Part shown: positions 27,928 through 37,143 of the stretch, in pieces
Numbering within the stretch: the first letter of the stretch is position 1
Layout: every line of letters begins with the position of its first letter
NCBI RefSeq assembly: GCF_008843145.1
Contig: NZ_CP030265.1
Location: forward strand, 1,099,001 to 1,163,000
DNA: 64,000 nt
Direction: 5' to 3'
Source of the DNA: Skermanella pratensis
GTDB taxonomy: Bacteria; Pseudomonadota; Alphaproteobacteria; Azospirillales; Azospirillaceae
The notes under the pieces: generated by a model
What the model saw: only the letters and a program-made list of their open reading frames with translations
Told to the model about the DNA's origin: nothing
Database searches by the model: none
Position numbers and translations under genes: made by a program

Positions 27928-28278
27928 GCTCGCCCACCTGCTGCTGATCGAAACAGGGTGATTGCACCAGAGGATATTCGATGTTGCCCTGCACCCACCC
28001 TTATGCCGCGGCATGCCGCGGTGTCATCAACGCAAAAGGCGACGGACCCCTCCAGACGGCGATGCAGCAATTCTTCCAGGCGTCCCGCCGGGCCGATTCG
28101 GCGGCGGGCTGGAAGCAATGACTGGTTGATGAAGCCGCGGTTAATGGCTTCATGGTTAATGGCTTCATGGTTAATGATTGATTCACTATGTCGAAAGTAA
28201 GACTCCTGCTCAGGAGCGCGACCGCAAGGCGCCAGCGGGACCGCCGGCACAGCCAACCAGGACAGGAGAGGCCAGCCC
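27928..28278. other. Divergent region between shc and the ClpA paralogue
   Basis: A 351-bp region that must hold both promoters. It contains the tandem 15-mer at 28139-28182 and no convincing gene. Confidence 0.5.
28139..28182. repeat. Tandem 15-bp repeat (GGTTAATGGCTTCAT), nearly three copies
   Basis: Two perfect units (28139-28153, 28154-28168) and a third partial one (28169-28182) that diverges after GGTTAATG. The repeat is A/T-rich against a GC-rich background. It ends about 97 bp before the ATG of the ClpA paralogue, so it could be a regulator-binding array or a slippage-prone spacer in its promoter. Confidence 0.8.
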
Positions 28279-30534
28279 ATGCTCAGCAACGCCGCCGCAC
28301 AGTCCGTCAGGAACGCGTATCAGTTCGCCGCCCAGTATGGCCATGGGGCACCGGGGCAGGAACATCTGCTGCTGTCCCTGACCGGCGATGTCGATGCCGT
28401 CGCCGCCCTGATGGCGTGCGAGGCCGATCCCAGGGCCATCCACCGCGAGATGGACCGGCTGATGCCGCGCCTGCCGCAGCGGCCCCAGGGCGACGACGCG
28501 GTGGAACGGACGATCCAGCGGGCCGAGCGCTTCAAGCCGGACGCGCCGTGCGACGGCGCCTGCCTGCTGCTGGCGCTGCTGGTCGACCGGACCGCCGGCG
28601 CCGCGTCCATTCTCCGGCGCCATGGCGTCACGCGCGACCGGATCGTCGAGCACATGGTCCAGCGCGACGTGGAGGCCCGGCGGCGGCGGACCCAGCACCG
28701 GGCGCTGGACGCCTCCGATCCGCCGCCCGCCCCGGCCCTCGCCGCCGACGGCGCGCTCGCGACATACTGCGTCGACCTCAACGCCAAGGCGGCCGCCGGC
28801 CGGATCGACCCCGTGATCGGCCGCGACGCGGCGATCGAGCGGACCGTCCAGATCCTGTGCCGGCGCACGAAGAACAACCCGATCCTGGTCGGCGAGCCGG
28901 GCGTCGGCAAGACCGCCATCGCCGAAGGGCTGGCGCTGCGGATCGTCGAGGGGGAGGCCCCCGAAGCCCTGGCGGGCACCCGCATCTTCGCGCTCGACCT
29001 GGGGGCGCTGGTGGCCGGGACCCGGTATCGCGGCGATTTCGAGGAGCGCGTCAAGGCCGTCGTCACGGAACTGGGCAGGACGCCCGGCGCCGTCCTGTTC
29101 ATCGACGAGATCCACACGATCATCGGCGCCGGCGGATCGGGCGGCGCCATGGACGCCGCCAACCTGCTGAAGCCGGCCCTGGCCGAGGGGACGCTGCGCT
29201 GCGTCGGCGCCACCACCTACCGGGAATACCGCCAGCACATCGAGCGCGACCAGGCGCTCGCCCGCCGTTTCGGCAAGATCGACGTCGCCGAACCCTCGGT
29301 CGAGGACGCCGTCGCCATCCTGGAAGGCGTCGCGGAACGCTATGCCGACCACCACCGCGTGATCTACGGCGCCGACGCGATCCGCGCCGCGGTGGAGCTG
29401 TCGGCCCGCTACATCACCGACAGGCACCTGCCGGACAAGGCCATCGACGTGCTGGACGAGGCCGGCGCCATGGCCCGGCTCGACGCCGGCCGGGCCTGGC
29501 CGCGGCGGATAGATGCGTCCGACATCGAAACCGTCGTCGCGCGCATCGCCAACATGCCGGTCCGCCGCGCCGGGCTGGACGAACGGGCGGCGCTCCGGGG
29601 CCTCGAAGCCGACCTCAAGGCATCCGTCTTCGGACAGGACGCCGCGATCCAGGCGGTCGCGTCGGCGGTCAAGATCGCCCGGTCGGGTCTGCGCGACCCG
29701 GAGAAGCCGATGGGGTCGTACCTGTTCGCCGGCCCGACCGGCGTCGGGAAGACCGAGATCGCGCGCCGGCTGGCCGAGACGCTCGGCGTCCCGCTGCTGC
29801 GCTTCGACATGTCGGAATACATGGAACGGCACACCGTCAGCCGCTTGATCGGGGCGCCTCCGGGCTATGTCGGCTTCGACCAGGAAGGGCTGCTGACCTC
29901 GGCGGTGTCGAAGGCGCCCCATGCCGTCCTGCTGCTGGACGAGATCGAGAAGGCCCACCCCGACCTGTTCGCGCTTCTGCTCCAGGTCATGGACGCCGGC
30001 CGGCTGACCGACAGCTCGGGGCGGACCATCGACTTCCGCCACGTCGTCCTGATCATGACGACCAACGCCGGCGCCGCCGAGATGGCCCGCCCCGCGATCG
30101 GCTTCGGCGCGCAGTCCGCTCCGGGAGCCGATACCGACGCCGCGGTGGCGGCGATCCAGCGCCTGTTCTCGCCGGAGTTCCGCAACCGCCTGGACGCCAC
30201 GGTCCAGTTCCGGCCGCTCGAACCCGGGACCGTCAGGCTGATCGCGCGGTCGCACCTGGACCAGCTCGCGGGACAGCTCGCCGACCGCAACATCGCGCTC
30301 GACATCAGCCCCGAAGCGCTGGACTGGCTGGCCGCGCGGGGCTTCGACCCCGCCCTGGGCGCCCGCCCGCTGGCACGCCTGGTCGAGCGCGCGGTCAAGC
30401 TTCCCCTGGCCGAACACCTCCTGCTCGGGGATCTCGACGGCGGCGGCCGCATCAGGCTGGAGGTGGTGGACGGGAAACTTGACCTGTCGGTCGACCGTGC
30501 CCATGTCAGGTCGTCGGAATATGAACCGGCATAG
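28279..30534 (+). CDS. ClpA-like AAA+ protease subunit (paralogue)
   Basis: A 751-residue Hsp100 unfoldase. N-terminal Clp repeat domain (about 1-140), AAA-1 with Walker A GEPGVGKT (205-212) and Walker B VLFIDEIHT, AAA-2 with Walker A GPTGVGKT (485-492) and LLLDEIEKAHPDLF. The ClpP-docking loop is present as IGF (607-609), so it should feed substrates to ClpP. No coiled-coil middle domain is seen, which excludes ClpB. No clpS lies next to it, and the N-terminal domain looks diverged, so it may be a second ClpA with other adaptors. Divergent from shc. Confidence 0.88.
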   Translation: MLSNAAAQSVRNAYQFAAQYGHGAPGQEHLLLSLTGDVDAVAALMACEADPRAIHREMDRLMPRLPQRPQGDDAVERTIQRAERFKPDAPCDGACLLLALLVDRTAGAASILRRHGVTRDRIVEHMVQRDVEARRRRTQHRALDASDPPPAPALAADGALATYCVDLNAKAAAGRIDPVIGRDAAIERTVQILCRRTKNNPILVGEPGVGKTAIAEGLALRIVEGEAPEALAGTRIFALDLGALVAGTRYRGDFEERVKAVVTELGRTPGAVLFIDEIHTIIGAGGSGGAMDAANLLKPALAEGTLRCVGATTYREYRQHIERDQALARRFGKIDVAEPSVEDAVAILEGVAERYADHHRVIYGADAIRAAVELSARYITDRHLPDKAIDVLDEAGAMARLDAGRAWPRRIDASDIETVVARIANMPVRRAGLDERAALRGLEADLKASVFGQDAAIQAVASAVKIARSGLRDPEKPMGSYLFAGPTGVGKTEIARRLAETLGVPLLRFDMSEYMERHTVSRLIGAPPGYVGFDQEGLLTSAVSKAPHAVLLLDEIEKAHPDLFALLLQVMDAGRLTDSSGRTIDFRHVVLIMTTNAGAAEMARPAIGFGAQSAPGADTDAAVAAIQRLFSPEFRNRLDATVQFRPLEPGTVRLIARSHLDQLAGQLADRNIALDISPEALDWLAARGFDPALGARPLARLVERAVKLPLAEHLLLGDLDGGGRIRLEVVDGKLDLSVDRAHVRSSEYEPA

Positions 30535-30662
30535 CCCCTCCCGGTACCGCCGCCTCACTCACGCCATCATCGGGCGCTCCACTGGGTCAGGCTAGGATAC
30601 TCCGGGAAGAGCCGGGACGCTCCAACCGTTCCGGCCCAGCAGTCCTGGAGTTTTCTGAAGCG

Positions 30663-32984
30663 ATGACCAGCAGCAACGACGCCGTATCGTCCATGTCGGC
30701 GAACAGGACCCTCGCCCAGGTTCTCTCGGCCCTGGCGCTGGAGGTGCCCGATACGGACGTGCTGCTTCGGATCGTCGACCGGGTCCCGGCCGCCGTCGCC
30801 ATCGTGCGCGGGCCGGAACTCCGCTATACCCTCGTCAACGAAGCCTATGCGGCAATCCCTCCGACGACCGTCCCCATGCTGGGGCGGACGATCGCCGAGG
30901 TCTTCCCGGCCATCCCGACGGAGCAGATCGCGGCGATCGAGAGGGTCTGGCGGACCGGCGAGCCCCTCAGCCTCCGGCAGCACCGCTCGATCTACGCGTC
31001 CGGCGGGCGGGAAACCTTCTGGGACATCGAGTTCATCCCGCTGCCGGCGACCGGGAGGACCGTCGACGGCGTGCTGATCATCGCGCAGGAGGTGACCCGC
31101 CAGGTCAGGGCGGAGCGGGACAGCGAGGAACTCCGAACCAGCGAGGCGCGGCTCACCATCGCGCTCGAAGCCGCCGAGGTCGGGGCCTGGTGCATGCGCG
31201 GAGACAGCCGGCAATTCGTCGCGTCTCACCATGCCGCGGCACTTCAGGGGCTTCCGGCGGAGACGCCGTTCGGCCTCGACGAGGCGCTGGCCGTGGTCCA
31301 TCCGGACGACCGCGCCATGGTGGCGGACCGGATCGAGCGGGCGATCGCCGGAAAGGGCACCCTGGAGGTCGAGTACCGCCTCAACCCCGCGGTCCGGAAA
31401 CCGGCCCCGGAACAGGACGGGGAGCGCTGGTTCGTGGCGCGCGGACGCTGGATGCCCGACGGGACTTCGGGGGTGTCTCCGGAGGGAGGTCGGATGTTCG
31501 GCGTCGTCCGGGACATCACCGCCCGCAAGAAGGCCGACGGAGAGCGGGAGCGGCTGATCGCCCGCATGGCCGCGGACAATGCCCGGTTCGAGGCCCTGGT
31601 CGACAGCATGCCCGCCGGCGTTCTGGTCGCCGAGGCGCCCAGCGGCCGGATCATCTACGGCAACCGGCGGATCGAGGAGATCCTGCGTCACAAGGTGCTG
31701 CCCTCGTCCGATGTGGGAAACTACGGCGAATGGGTCGGCTGGCACCCCGACGGCAGCCTGGTCGCTCCGGCGCAGTGGCCGCTGGCCCGCGCCCTCAAGG
31801 GCGAGGTGGTCGCGGGTGACGAGTATCTCTACCGGCGCGGCTGCGGAACCACCGGCTGGATCCGGGTCAGCGGCGCGCCGGTCGTCGACGCCGGAGGCGC
31901 TATCATCGGCAGCGTGGTGGCCCTCTACGACATCGACCGCGAGAAGCGGGCGGAAACGGCGCTGCGCGGCAGCGAGGAGCGCGTCCGCAAGGTCATCGAC
32001 AGCCTGTACAGCTTCGTCTGCGTGACCACTCCCGAAGGCGTCGTGGTGGAGGCCAACCGGACCGCGCTGGATGCCGCCGGCCTCCGTTCCTCCGACGTGA
32101 GCGGGCGCCGCTACGAGGATACCTGGTGGTGGTCCCATTCGCCGGAGGAGCAGGCGCGGCTGCGGGCCGCCATCGACCGGGCCGCCGGGGGCGAGACCTC
32201 CCGCTACGATGCCGTGCTCCGGCTGGCGGACCGCCTGGTCACGGTCGACTTCACCATCTCGCCCATGGTCGACGGGGCCGGCAGGATCACCCACCTGATC
32301 CCCTCGGCGATCGACATCACCGGCCGTAAGCAGGCCGAGCAGGCCCTGACGAACGCCCTGGCGGACAAGGACCTGCTGCTCGCCCGGCAGGACATGCTGC
32401 TGAAGGAGGTCAACCACCGGGTCAAGAACTCGCTCCAGCTCGTCGCCAGCCTGCTCAACCTCCAGGGGCGGCAGCTCGACGACGCCCGAAGCCGCCAGGC
32501 TTTCGAGGACGCGGTGTCCCGGGTCAACGCGATCGCCCAGGTGCACGAACAGCTTTACAAGAACGACAATGTGCGGCGGGTCGAGTTCGGCACCTACCTC
32601 CGGACGCTCTGCACCCTATACGGCGGCGGCGACGTCGCGATTTGGACCGAGCCGGTCGAGGTCCCGACGGATTCGGCCATTCCGCTCGGGCTGCTGGCGG
32701 TGGAGCTCCTGACCAACGCCCTCAAGCACGCGGACTCCGGCAAGGCCGGCCGGCCGGTCGAGATCAGCTTCGGCCGGATGGACGGCGACGCGCTGCGCCT
32801 GACGGTCCGCGACCACGGGCCGGGCATCGCGCCGCACTTCCTGGACCCGCGCAACCGCCGGCGGAGCGACAGCCTGGGCATGCGCCTGATCGAATCCCTG
32901 GCCGCGCAGCTCGACGCCGCCCTGTCCGTCGACAACCTCGATCCCGGTACGCGCTGGACCCTGGTGCTGCCGGCCGCCGCCTGA
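30663..32984 (+). CDS. Multi-PAS sensor histidine kinase (HisKA_2)
   Basis: A 773-residue soluble sensor. Four PAS segments are seen (about 30-150, 155-300, 305-425 and 430-555), several ending in the D(I/V)T or DI-R linker. The HisKA_2 dimerisation domain has H585 in LLKEVNHRVKNSLQLVASLL. The HATPase_c domain ends with DHGPGIAPHF and SLGMRLIESLAAQL. There are no transmembrane segments, so it senses cytosolic cues such as redox, oxygen or light via PAS ligands; none can be named. The ribosome site is weak. It is 13 bp upstream of the YqaA gene. No adjacent response regulator. Confidence 0.9.
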   Translation: MTSSNDAVSSMSANRTLAQVLSALALEVPDTDVLLRIVDRVPAAVAIVRGPELRYTLVNEAYAAIPPTTVPMLGRTIAEVFPAIPTEQIAAIERVWRTGEPLSLRQHRSIYASGGRETFWDIEFIPLPATGRTVDGVLIIAQEVTRQVRAERDSEELRTSEARLTIALEAAEVGAWCMRGDSRQFVASHHAAALQGLPAETPFGLDEALAVVHPDDRAMVADRIERAIAGKGTLEVEYRLNPAVRKPAPEQDGERWFVARGRWMPDGTSGVSPEGGRMFGVVRDITARKKADGERERLIARMAADNARFEALVDSMPAGVLVAEAPSGRIIYGNRRIEEILRHKVLPSSDVGNYGEWVGWHPDGSLVAPAQWPLARALKGEVVAGDEYLYRRGCGTTGWIRVSGAPVVDAGGAIIGSVVALYDIDREKRAETALRGSEERVRKVIDSLYSFVCVTTPEGVVVEANRTALDAAGLRSSDVSGRRYEDTWWWSHSPEEQARLRAAIDRAAGGETSRYDAVLRLADRLVTVDFTISPMVDGAGRITHLIPSAIDITGRKQAEQALTNALADKDLLLARQDMLLKEVNHRVKNSLQLVASLLNLQGRQLDDARSRQAFEDAVSRVNAIAQVHEQLYKNDNVRRVEFGTYLRTLCTLYGGGDVAIWTEPVEVPTDSAIPLGLLAVELLTNALKHADSGKAGRPVEISFGRMDGDALRLTVRDHGPGIAPHFLDPRNRRRSDSLGMRLIESLAAQLDAALSVDNLDPGTRWTLVLPAAA

Positions 32985-32997
32985 CGCGGTCCGGCCG

Positions 32998-33450
32998 ATG
33001 GCTGCCGAACTGCCGGCCTATGCCGGCCTTTTCGCGGCTGCCCTGCTGGCCGCCACGATCCTGCCCGCGCAGTCCGAGATCCTGCTGGCGACCCTGCTGG
33101 CGCGCGGCGGGCTGGACCCCGTGCTTCTGGTCGCGACCGCCTCGGCGGGCAACGTGCTGGGGTCGGTCCTCAACTGGCTGCTCGGCCGGTTCCTGATCCA
33201 TCTGCGCCACCGCCGCTGGTTTCCGCTGAAGCCCGCCGTTTACGACAGGGCGGTCGGGTGGTATGGCCGGTACGGCGTCTGGTCCCTGCTGTTCGCCTGG
33301 GTGCCCGTCGTGGGCGATCCGCTGACGGTCGTCGCCGGCGCGCTGCGCGTCGATCTGGCGCGCTTCACCATCCTGGTTGCGATCGGCAAGGTCGGGCGCT
33401 ACGTCTTCATAGCACTTTCGACCCTATGGTGGACCGGCGGCTCGGGATGA
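32998..33450 (+). CDS. YqaA family (DedA-like) membrane protein
   Basis: A 150-residue inner-membrane protein with about four hydrophobic spans. The SNARE-associated/DedA-like features are SAGNVLGSVLNWLLGRF and the re-entrant motif FAWVPVVGDPLTVVAGALRV. DedA/YqaA proteins are linked to lipid flipping and membrane-potential upkeep, but the role of YqaA is not established. Lies between two HisKA_2 kinase genes on the same strand, 13 bp after the first. Confidence 0.85.
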   Translation: MAAELPAYAGLFAAALLAATILPAQSEILLATLLARGGLDPVLLVATASAGNVLGSVLNWLLGRFLIHLRHRRWFPLKPAVYDRAVGWYGRYGVWSLLFAWVPVVGDPLTVVAGALRVDLARFTILVAIGKVGRYVFIALSTLWWTGGSG

Positions 33451-33560
33451 TCGGTTCGCTGCGGCAACACAACGCGGATGAATTTCGAAACAAATGCATC
33501 GGACGCTGAACCACCGATGGACGCAGGTGTTCTGGTAGGGGAAATCTTGGCGGGGACGAC

Positions 33561-34997
33561 ATGGGACTGCGCAACGGCCTGTGGCTGATCGCGGCAGCGG
33601 CAGCCATACCGGGACTGCTGCTGTCGGCGGCATTGCCGGCCCTGGCGCCCGCGCCCGATCCGGTTCCCGCCTCCCGGATCATCCTGCCGGCGCCGCCCCC
33701 GGGCGGCCAGGTGGACAACGCGGCCCTTCCGGGAGCGATCGTCCCCGGCATCGCGAGCCCGGCGGCACCGCTGCCCGGCGGCGTGTTCGCCTTTCCGCCT
33801 CTGGCGATGGCCGGAATGGCCGGGGCGCTGATCTCCGGCCTGCTGGCGGCCGGAGCGGCCCGCCTGGTCCTTCAGCGCAGCCATGCCGGCGCGCCGCGGG
33901 CGGAGGAGGGCTCGCGGGGGAGCGTGAGGGAAGGCGACGAGGAGCGGTTGCGCGGCATGGCCGAAGCGTTGCCGCAGATCGTCTGGATCACCGGCCCCAA
34001 CGGCGAGAACGAGTATTTCAACCGCCGCTGGTTCGAATATTCCGGAGCCGCCCCGGACGACCCCAATGCCTGGCGCGACCATGTCCACCCGGATGATCTC
34101 GACGGGCTGCTCGAGTCCTGGCGGACGGCCTACGCCTCCGCCAGCCCCTGGCAGGCGGAATACAGGCTTCGCCGCGCCGACGGAGCCCATTTCTGGCATC
34201 TCGGGCGCGCCACGCCCGTGCTGGATCATGCCGGACGGATCGTCCGCTGGTTCGGCACCGCGACCGACATCGACAGCCAGAAGCGCATCCAGGCGGAGCT
34301 GGCCCGAACCGCCGCGGAGCGCGAGCAGCTGCTGCGCCAGAAGGATCTGCTGCTGCGGGAGGTGCATCACCGCGTCCGCAACAATCTCCAGCTGATCTCC
34401 AGCCTGCTCAGCCTGCAGAACCGGACGATCACGGACTCGGGGACCCTGCAGCATTTCACCGAGGCCCGCGGGCGGATCGAGGCCGTGGCCCAGGTCCACG
34501 AGCAGCTCTATCTTACCGACCAGCCCGACCTGATGGATTTCGCGGCCTTCCTCCAGGGGCTGTGCGCGAACCTCTCCAGGCCGGGCGTACCGGTGATCTG
34601 CACCCGCGATCCGCCGATGGAACTGCCGATCGACGAGGCGACGCCCCTGGCGCTGATCGCCAACGAACTGATCACCAACGCTGTCGAGTACGCCTATCCC
34701 GACGAAGGGGGAGTCGTGATCTCGGGCGGGCCGGTCCGCGTCATCCTGGAGGGGCGGTCTCCCGGTCGCGTCGAACTGCGCGTCGAGGACGACGGCGTCG
34801 GGCTGCCCCTGGATTTCGAGCAGGGCCACGGACGCCTCGGCATCCGTCTGGTCAGGCAGCTGACCCGCCAGCTCCGGGGACAGCTCTCGACCGGAGACTG
34901 CGGTGCAGGGCGCTCCGGCACCTCGGTCTGTATCAGCTTCGACAGCGAGCCGGCGCCCCCGATCGACCTGTGGGGCAACCGCGACGTCATTCGGTAA
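33561..34997 (+). CDS. Membrane-anchored PAS sensor kinase (HisKA_2)
   Basis: A 478-residue kinase. An N-terminal hydrophobic segment (about 5-27), a Pro/Ala-rich periplasmic linker of about 50 residues and a second span (about 80-105). One PAS domain (about 130-250, LPQIVWITGPNGENEYFNRRWFEYSG to TDIDSQKR). HisKA_2 with H269 (REVHHRVRNNLQLISSLL), HATPase_c with NELITNAVEYAYPD and DDGVGLP. The PAS domain is of the type found in many soluble sensors; ligand unknown. Same strand and spacing suggest a sensor cluster with the gene at 30663. Confidence 0.88.
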   Translation: MGLRNGLWLIAAAAAIPGLLLSAALPALAPAPDPVPASRIILPAPPPGGQVDNAALPGAIVPGIASPAAPLPGGVFAFPPLAMAGMAGALISGLLAAGAARLVLQRSHAGAPRAEEGSRGSVREGDEERLRGMAEALPQIVWITGPNGENEYFNRRWFEYSGAAPDDPNAWRDHVHPDDLDGLLESWRTAYASASPWQAEYRLRRADGAHFWHLGRATPVLDHAGRIVRWFGTATDIDSQKRIQAELARTAAEREQLLRQKDLLLREVHHRVRNNLQLISSLLSLQNRTITDSGTLQHFTEARGRIEAVAQVHEQLYLTDQPDLMDFAAFLQGLCANLSRPGVPVICTRDPPMELPIDEATPLALIANELITNAVEYAYPDEGGVVISGGPVRVILEGRSPGRVELRVEDDGVGLPLDFEQGHGRLGIRLVRQLTRQLRGQLSTGDCGAGRSGTSVCISFDSEPAPPIDLWGNRDVIR

Positions 34998-35109
34998 GCC
35001 CGGGGATGCCGATTATGCGATTTGCCATAACCCGCTGGAACAAAGCTTCACGGCCGTGGTTGCCCCAAGGAAATTCGAACAAAAACTGCCCGCAGGGGGG
35101 CCGAAGACC

Positions 35110-35544
35110 ATGGGACAACTCTTCATGGTCGGCGTGGACGGCAGCGATGGCTGCCGGCGCGCCGTCGATTTCGCAGCCGATCAGGCCGCGCGTGCCGGAG
35201 CGGACCTGCTTCTCGTCCACGTGATCGAGTGGTCGCGCTATGAATTCCTGAGTCCGCCCGAGGTCGCCGAACGGCATCGCCAGCGCGAGCGCGAACTGGA
35301 GGATGCCCAGACCCGGTTGCTCGATCCGCTCAGCGAACGTCTCAAGGCGGCGGGGGCGGAGCCCCGGACGGTGATCCGGTTCGGGCATGGCGCCGAGGAG
35401 CTGTGCTCCGCCGCCGCCGAGAACAACGCCTGCCAGGTGTTCATCGGCCGCCGGGGCAGGTCCCGCGTGACGAGCCTGCTGTTCGGCGGCGTCGCCGGCG
35501 CGCTGGTCCAGATTGCTTCGGTACCCGTGACGGTGGTCCCATGA
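35110..35544 (+). CDS. Universal stress protein (UspA family)
   Basis: A 144-residue single Usp domain. It starts [22 protein letters not shown], with the ATP-type loop near the C-terminus [22 protein letters not shown], and ends PVTVVP. Usp proteins bind ATP or other ligands and modulate partners under stress. Its stop codon shares ATGA with the start of the alanine symporter gene, so the two are translationally coupled, which suggests the Usp regulates the carrier. Confidence 0.9.
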   Translation: MGQLFMVGVDGSDGCRRAVDFAADQAARAGADLLLVHVIEWSRYEFLSPPEVAERHRQRERELEDAQTRLLDPLSERLKAAGAEPRTVIRFGHGAEELCSAAAENNACQVFIGRRGRSRVTSLLFGGVAGALVQIASVPVTVVP

Positions 35545-37127
35545 CCAGGCTCGCATGCTACCGCGCTCTCTTCCCGGCCGTGTTTGCGGGCTTGGCCACT
35601 GCCGGCTCCGCGGCGGCGCAGACCACCGCCGACCTGGCCGGCGCGCCCGTGCAGGGCATAGACGCCCGCATCAACGAAGCGATAGGGCCGGTCGCCGACG
35701 TCTTCGCCGGGGTCATCTTCTACTCGGTGCCGGTGATGGGCGCGAACCTGCCGCTGATCGTGGTCTGGCTGGTCACCGCCGCGGTGTTCTTCACCTTTTA
35801 CTTCGGCTTCATCAATTTCCGCGGGTTCGGGCACGCGCTCCGGCTGGTCCGGGGCGATTACGAGGATCCGAACGACCGGGGCGAGGTCTCCCACTTCCAG
35901 GCGCTGACGGCGGCGCTGTCCGGCACCGTCGGCCTCGGCAACATCGCGGGCGTCGCCATCGCGGTGTCCCTCGGCGGGCCGGGGGCCACCTTCTGGATGA
36001 TTCTCGCCGGCCTGCTCGGCATGACGTCGAAGTTCACGGAATGCACGCTCGGCGTCAAATACCGCCGCGTCAATCCCGACGGGACCGTCTCCGGCGGTCC
36101 TATGTATTACCTGAGCCAGGGTCTCGCCGAGCGCGGCATGGGCGGGTTGGGCCGGTTCCTGGCGGTGTTCTTCGCGATCATGTGCGTCGGCGGGTCGCTC
36201 GGCGGCGGCAACATGTTCCAGATCAACCAGGCGTTCCAGCAGTTCGTCAACGTGACCGGCGGCGACGCCAGCCCATTGGCCGGCCGGGGCTGGATTTTCG
36301 GCCTGGTCGCGGCTGTTCTGGTCGGCATCGTGATCATCGGGGGCATCCGGAGCATCGTGCGGGTGACCGAGAAGATCGTGCCCTTGATGTGCGGGCTCTA
36401 CGTGCTGGCCGGGTTGGTCATCATCCTGGTCCACTGGGCGGACATCCCGGCGGCCGTCAGCGCCATCGTCATCGGTGCCTTCAGCCCGGAAGGCGTGGCG
36501 GGCGGCTTCGTCGGCGTGCTGATCCAGGGCTTCCGGAGGGCCGCCTTCTCCAACGAGGCGGGCATCGGCTCCGCCGCCATCGCCCATTCGGCGGTGCGCA
36601 CCAAGGAGCCGGTGACGGAAGGTTACGTGGCCCTGCTGGAACCGTTCGTCGATACCGTGATCGTCTGCACGGTCACGGCCCTGGTGATCGTGATCACCGG
36701 GACCTACGGCACGCCCGATACCGACGGCGTCAGCCTGACCTCCCAGGCGTTCGGCAGCACCATCAGCTGGTTCCCCTACGTGCTCGCGGTGGCGGTCATC
36801 CTGTTCGCCTTCTCGACCATGATCAGCTGGTCCTATTACGGGCTGAAGAGCTGGACCTACCTGTTCGGCGAGACGCGGGCGGCGGATGTCAGCTTCAAGC
36901 TGCTGTTCTGCGTCTTCGTCGTGATCGGCTCCTCGCTCCAGCTGGGCGCGGTAGTCGATTTCTCCGACGCGATGATCTTCGCCATGTCGCTGCCCAACCT
37001 GATCGGGCTGTACCTGCTGGCCCCGGTCGTGCGGCGGGAGCTGGCAGCCTACCGCGCCAAGCTGCGCAGCGGCGAGATCCGGGCACACCAGCACGTTCCG
37101 CCGGCCGGCGCGCCGGCGCGCCGCTGA
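35541..37127 (+). CDS. Alanine/glycine:cation symporter (AGCS family)
   Basis: A 528-residue inner-membrane sodium/proton-coupled carrier for alanine or glycine. The Met at 35541 gives an N-terminal hydrophobic signal-like segment (ending SAAAQ). About 11 transmembrane helices follow. AGCS signatures: [41 protein letters not shown] and [17 protein letters not shown]. The N-terminal segment with an apparent cleavage site is longer than in E. coli-type members. Coupled to the Usp gene by a 4-bp overlap. Confidence 0.93.
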   Translation: MTRLACYRALFPAVFAGLATAGSAAAQTTADLAGAPVQGIDARINEAIGPVADVFAGVIFYSVPVMGANLPLIVVWLVTAAVFFTFYFGFINFRGFGHALRLVRGDYEDPNDRGEVSHFQALTAALSGTVGLGNIAGVAIAVSLGGPGATFWMILAGLLGMTSKFTECTLGVKYRRVNPDGTVSGGPMYYLSQGLAERGMGGLGRFLAVFFAIMCVGGSLGGGNMFQINQAFQQFVNVTGGDASPLAGRGWIFGLVAAVLVGIVIIGGIRSIVRVTEKIVPLMCGLYVLAGLVIILVHWADIPAAVSAIVIGAFSPEGVAGGFVGVLIQGFRRAAFSNEAGIGSAAIAHSAVRTKEPVTEGYVALLEPFVDTVIVCTVTALVIVITGTYGTPDTDGVSLTSQAFGSTISWFPYVLAVAVILFAFSTMISWSYYGLKSWTYLFGETRAADVSFKLLFCVFVVIGSSLQLGAVVDFSDAMIFAMSLPNLIGLYLLAPVVRRELAAYRAKLRSGEIRAHQHVPPAGAPARR

Positions 37128-37143
37128 CCGGCGCGCCGCGGAC

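Noticed and set aside
28139-28182. CRISPR array
   Set aside because: The units are head-to-tail 15-mers without spacers; no cas gene is present.
27879-28289. 136-residue minus-strand ORF overlapping the tandem repeat
   Set aside because: Its INHEAINHEAIN repeats arise from the A/T-rich 15-mer and there is no ribosome site.
28210-30558. 782-residue open frame antisense to the ClpA paralogue
   Set aside because: Shadow frame in GC-rich DNA; no domain or start signal.
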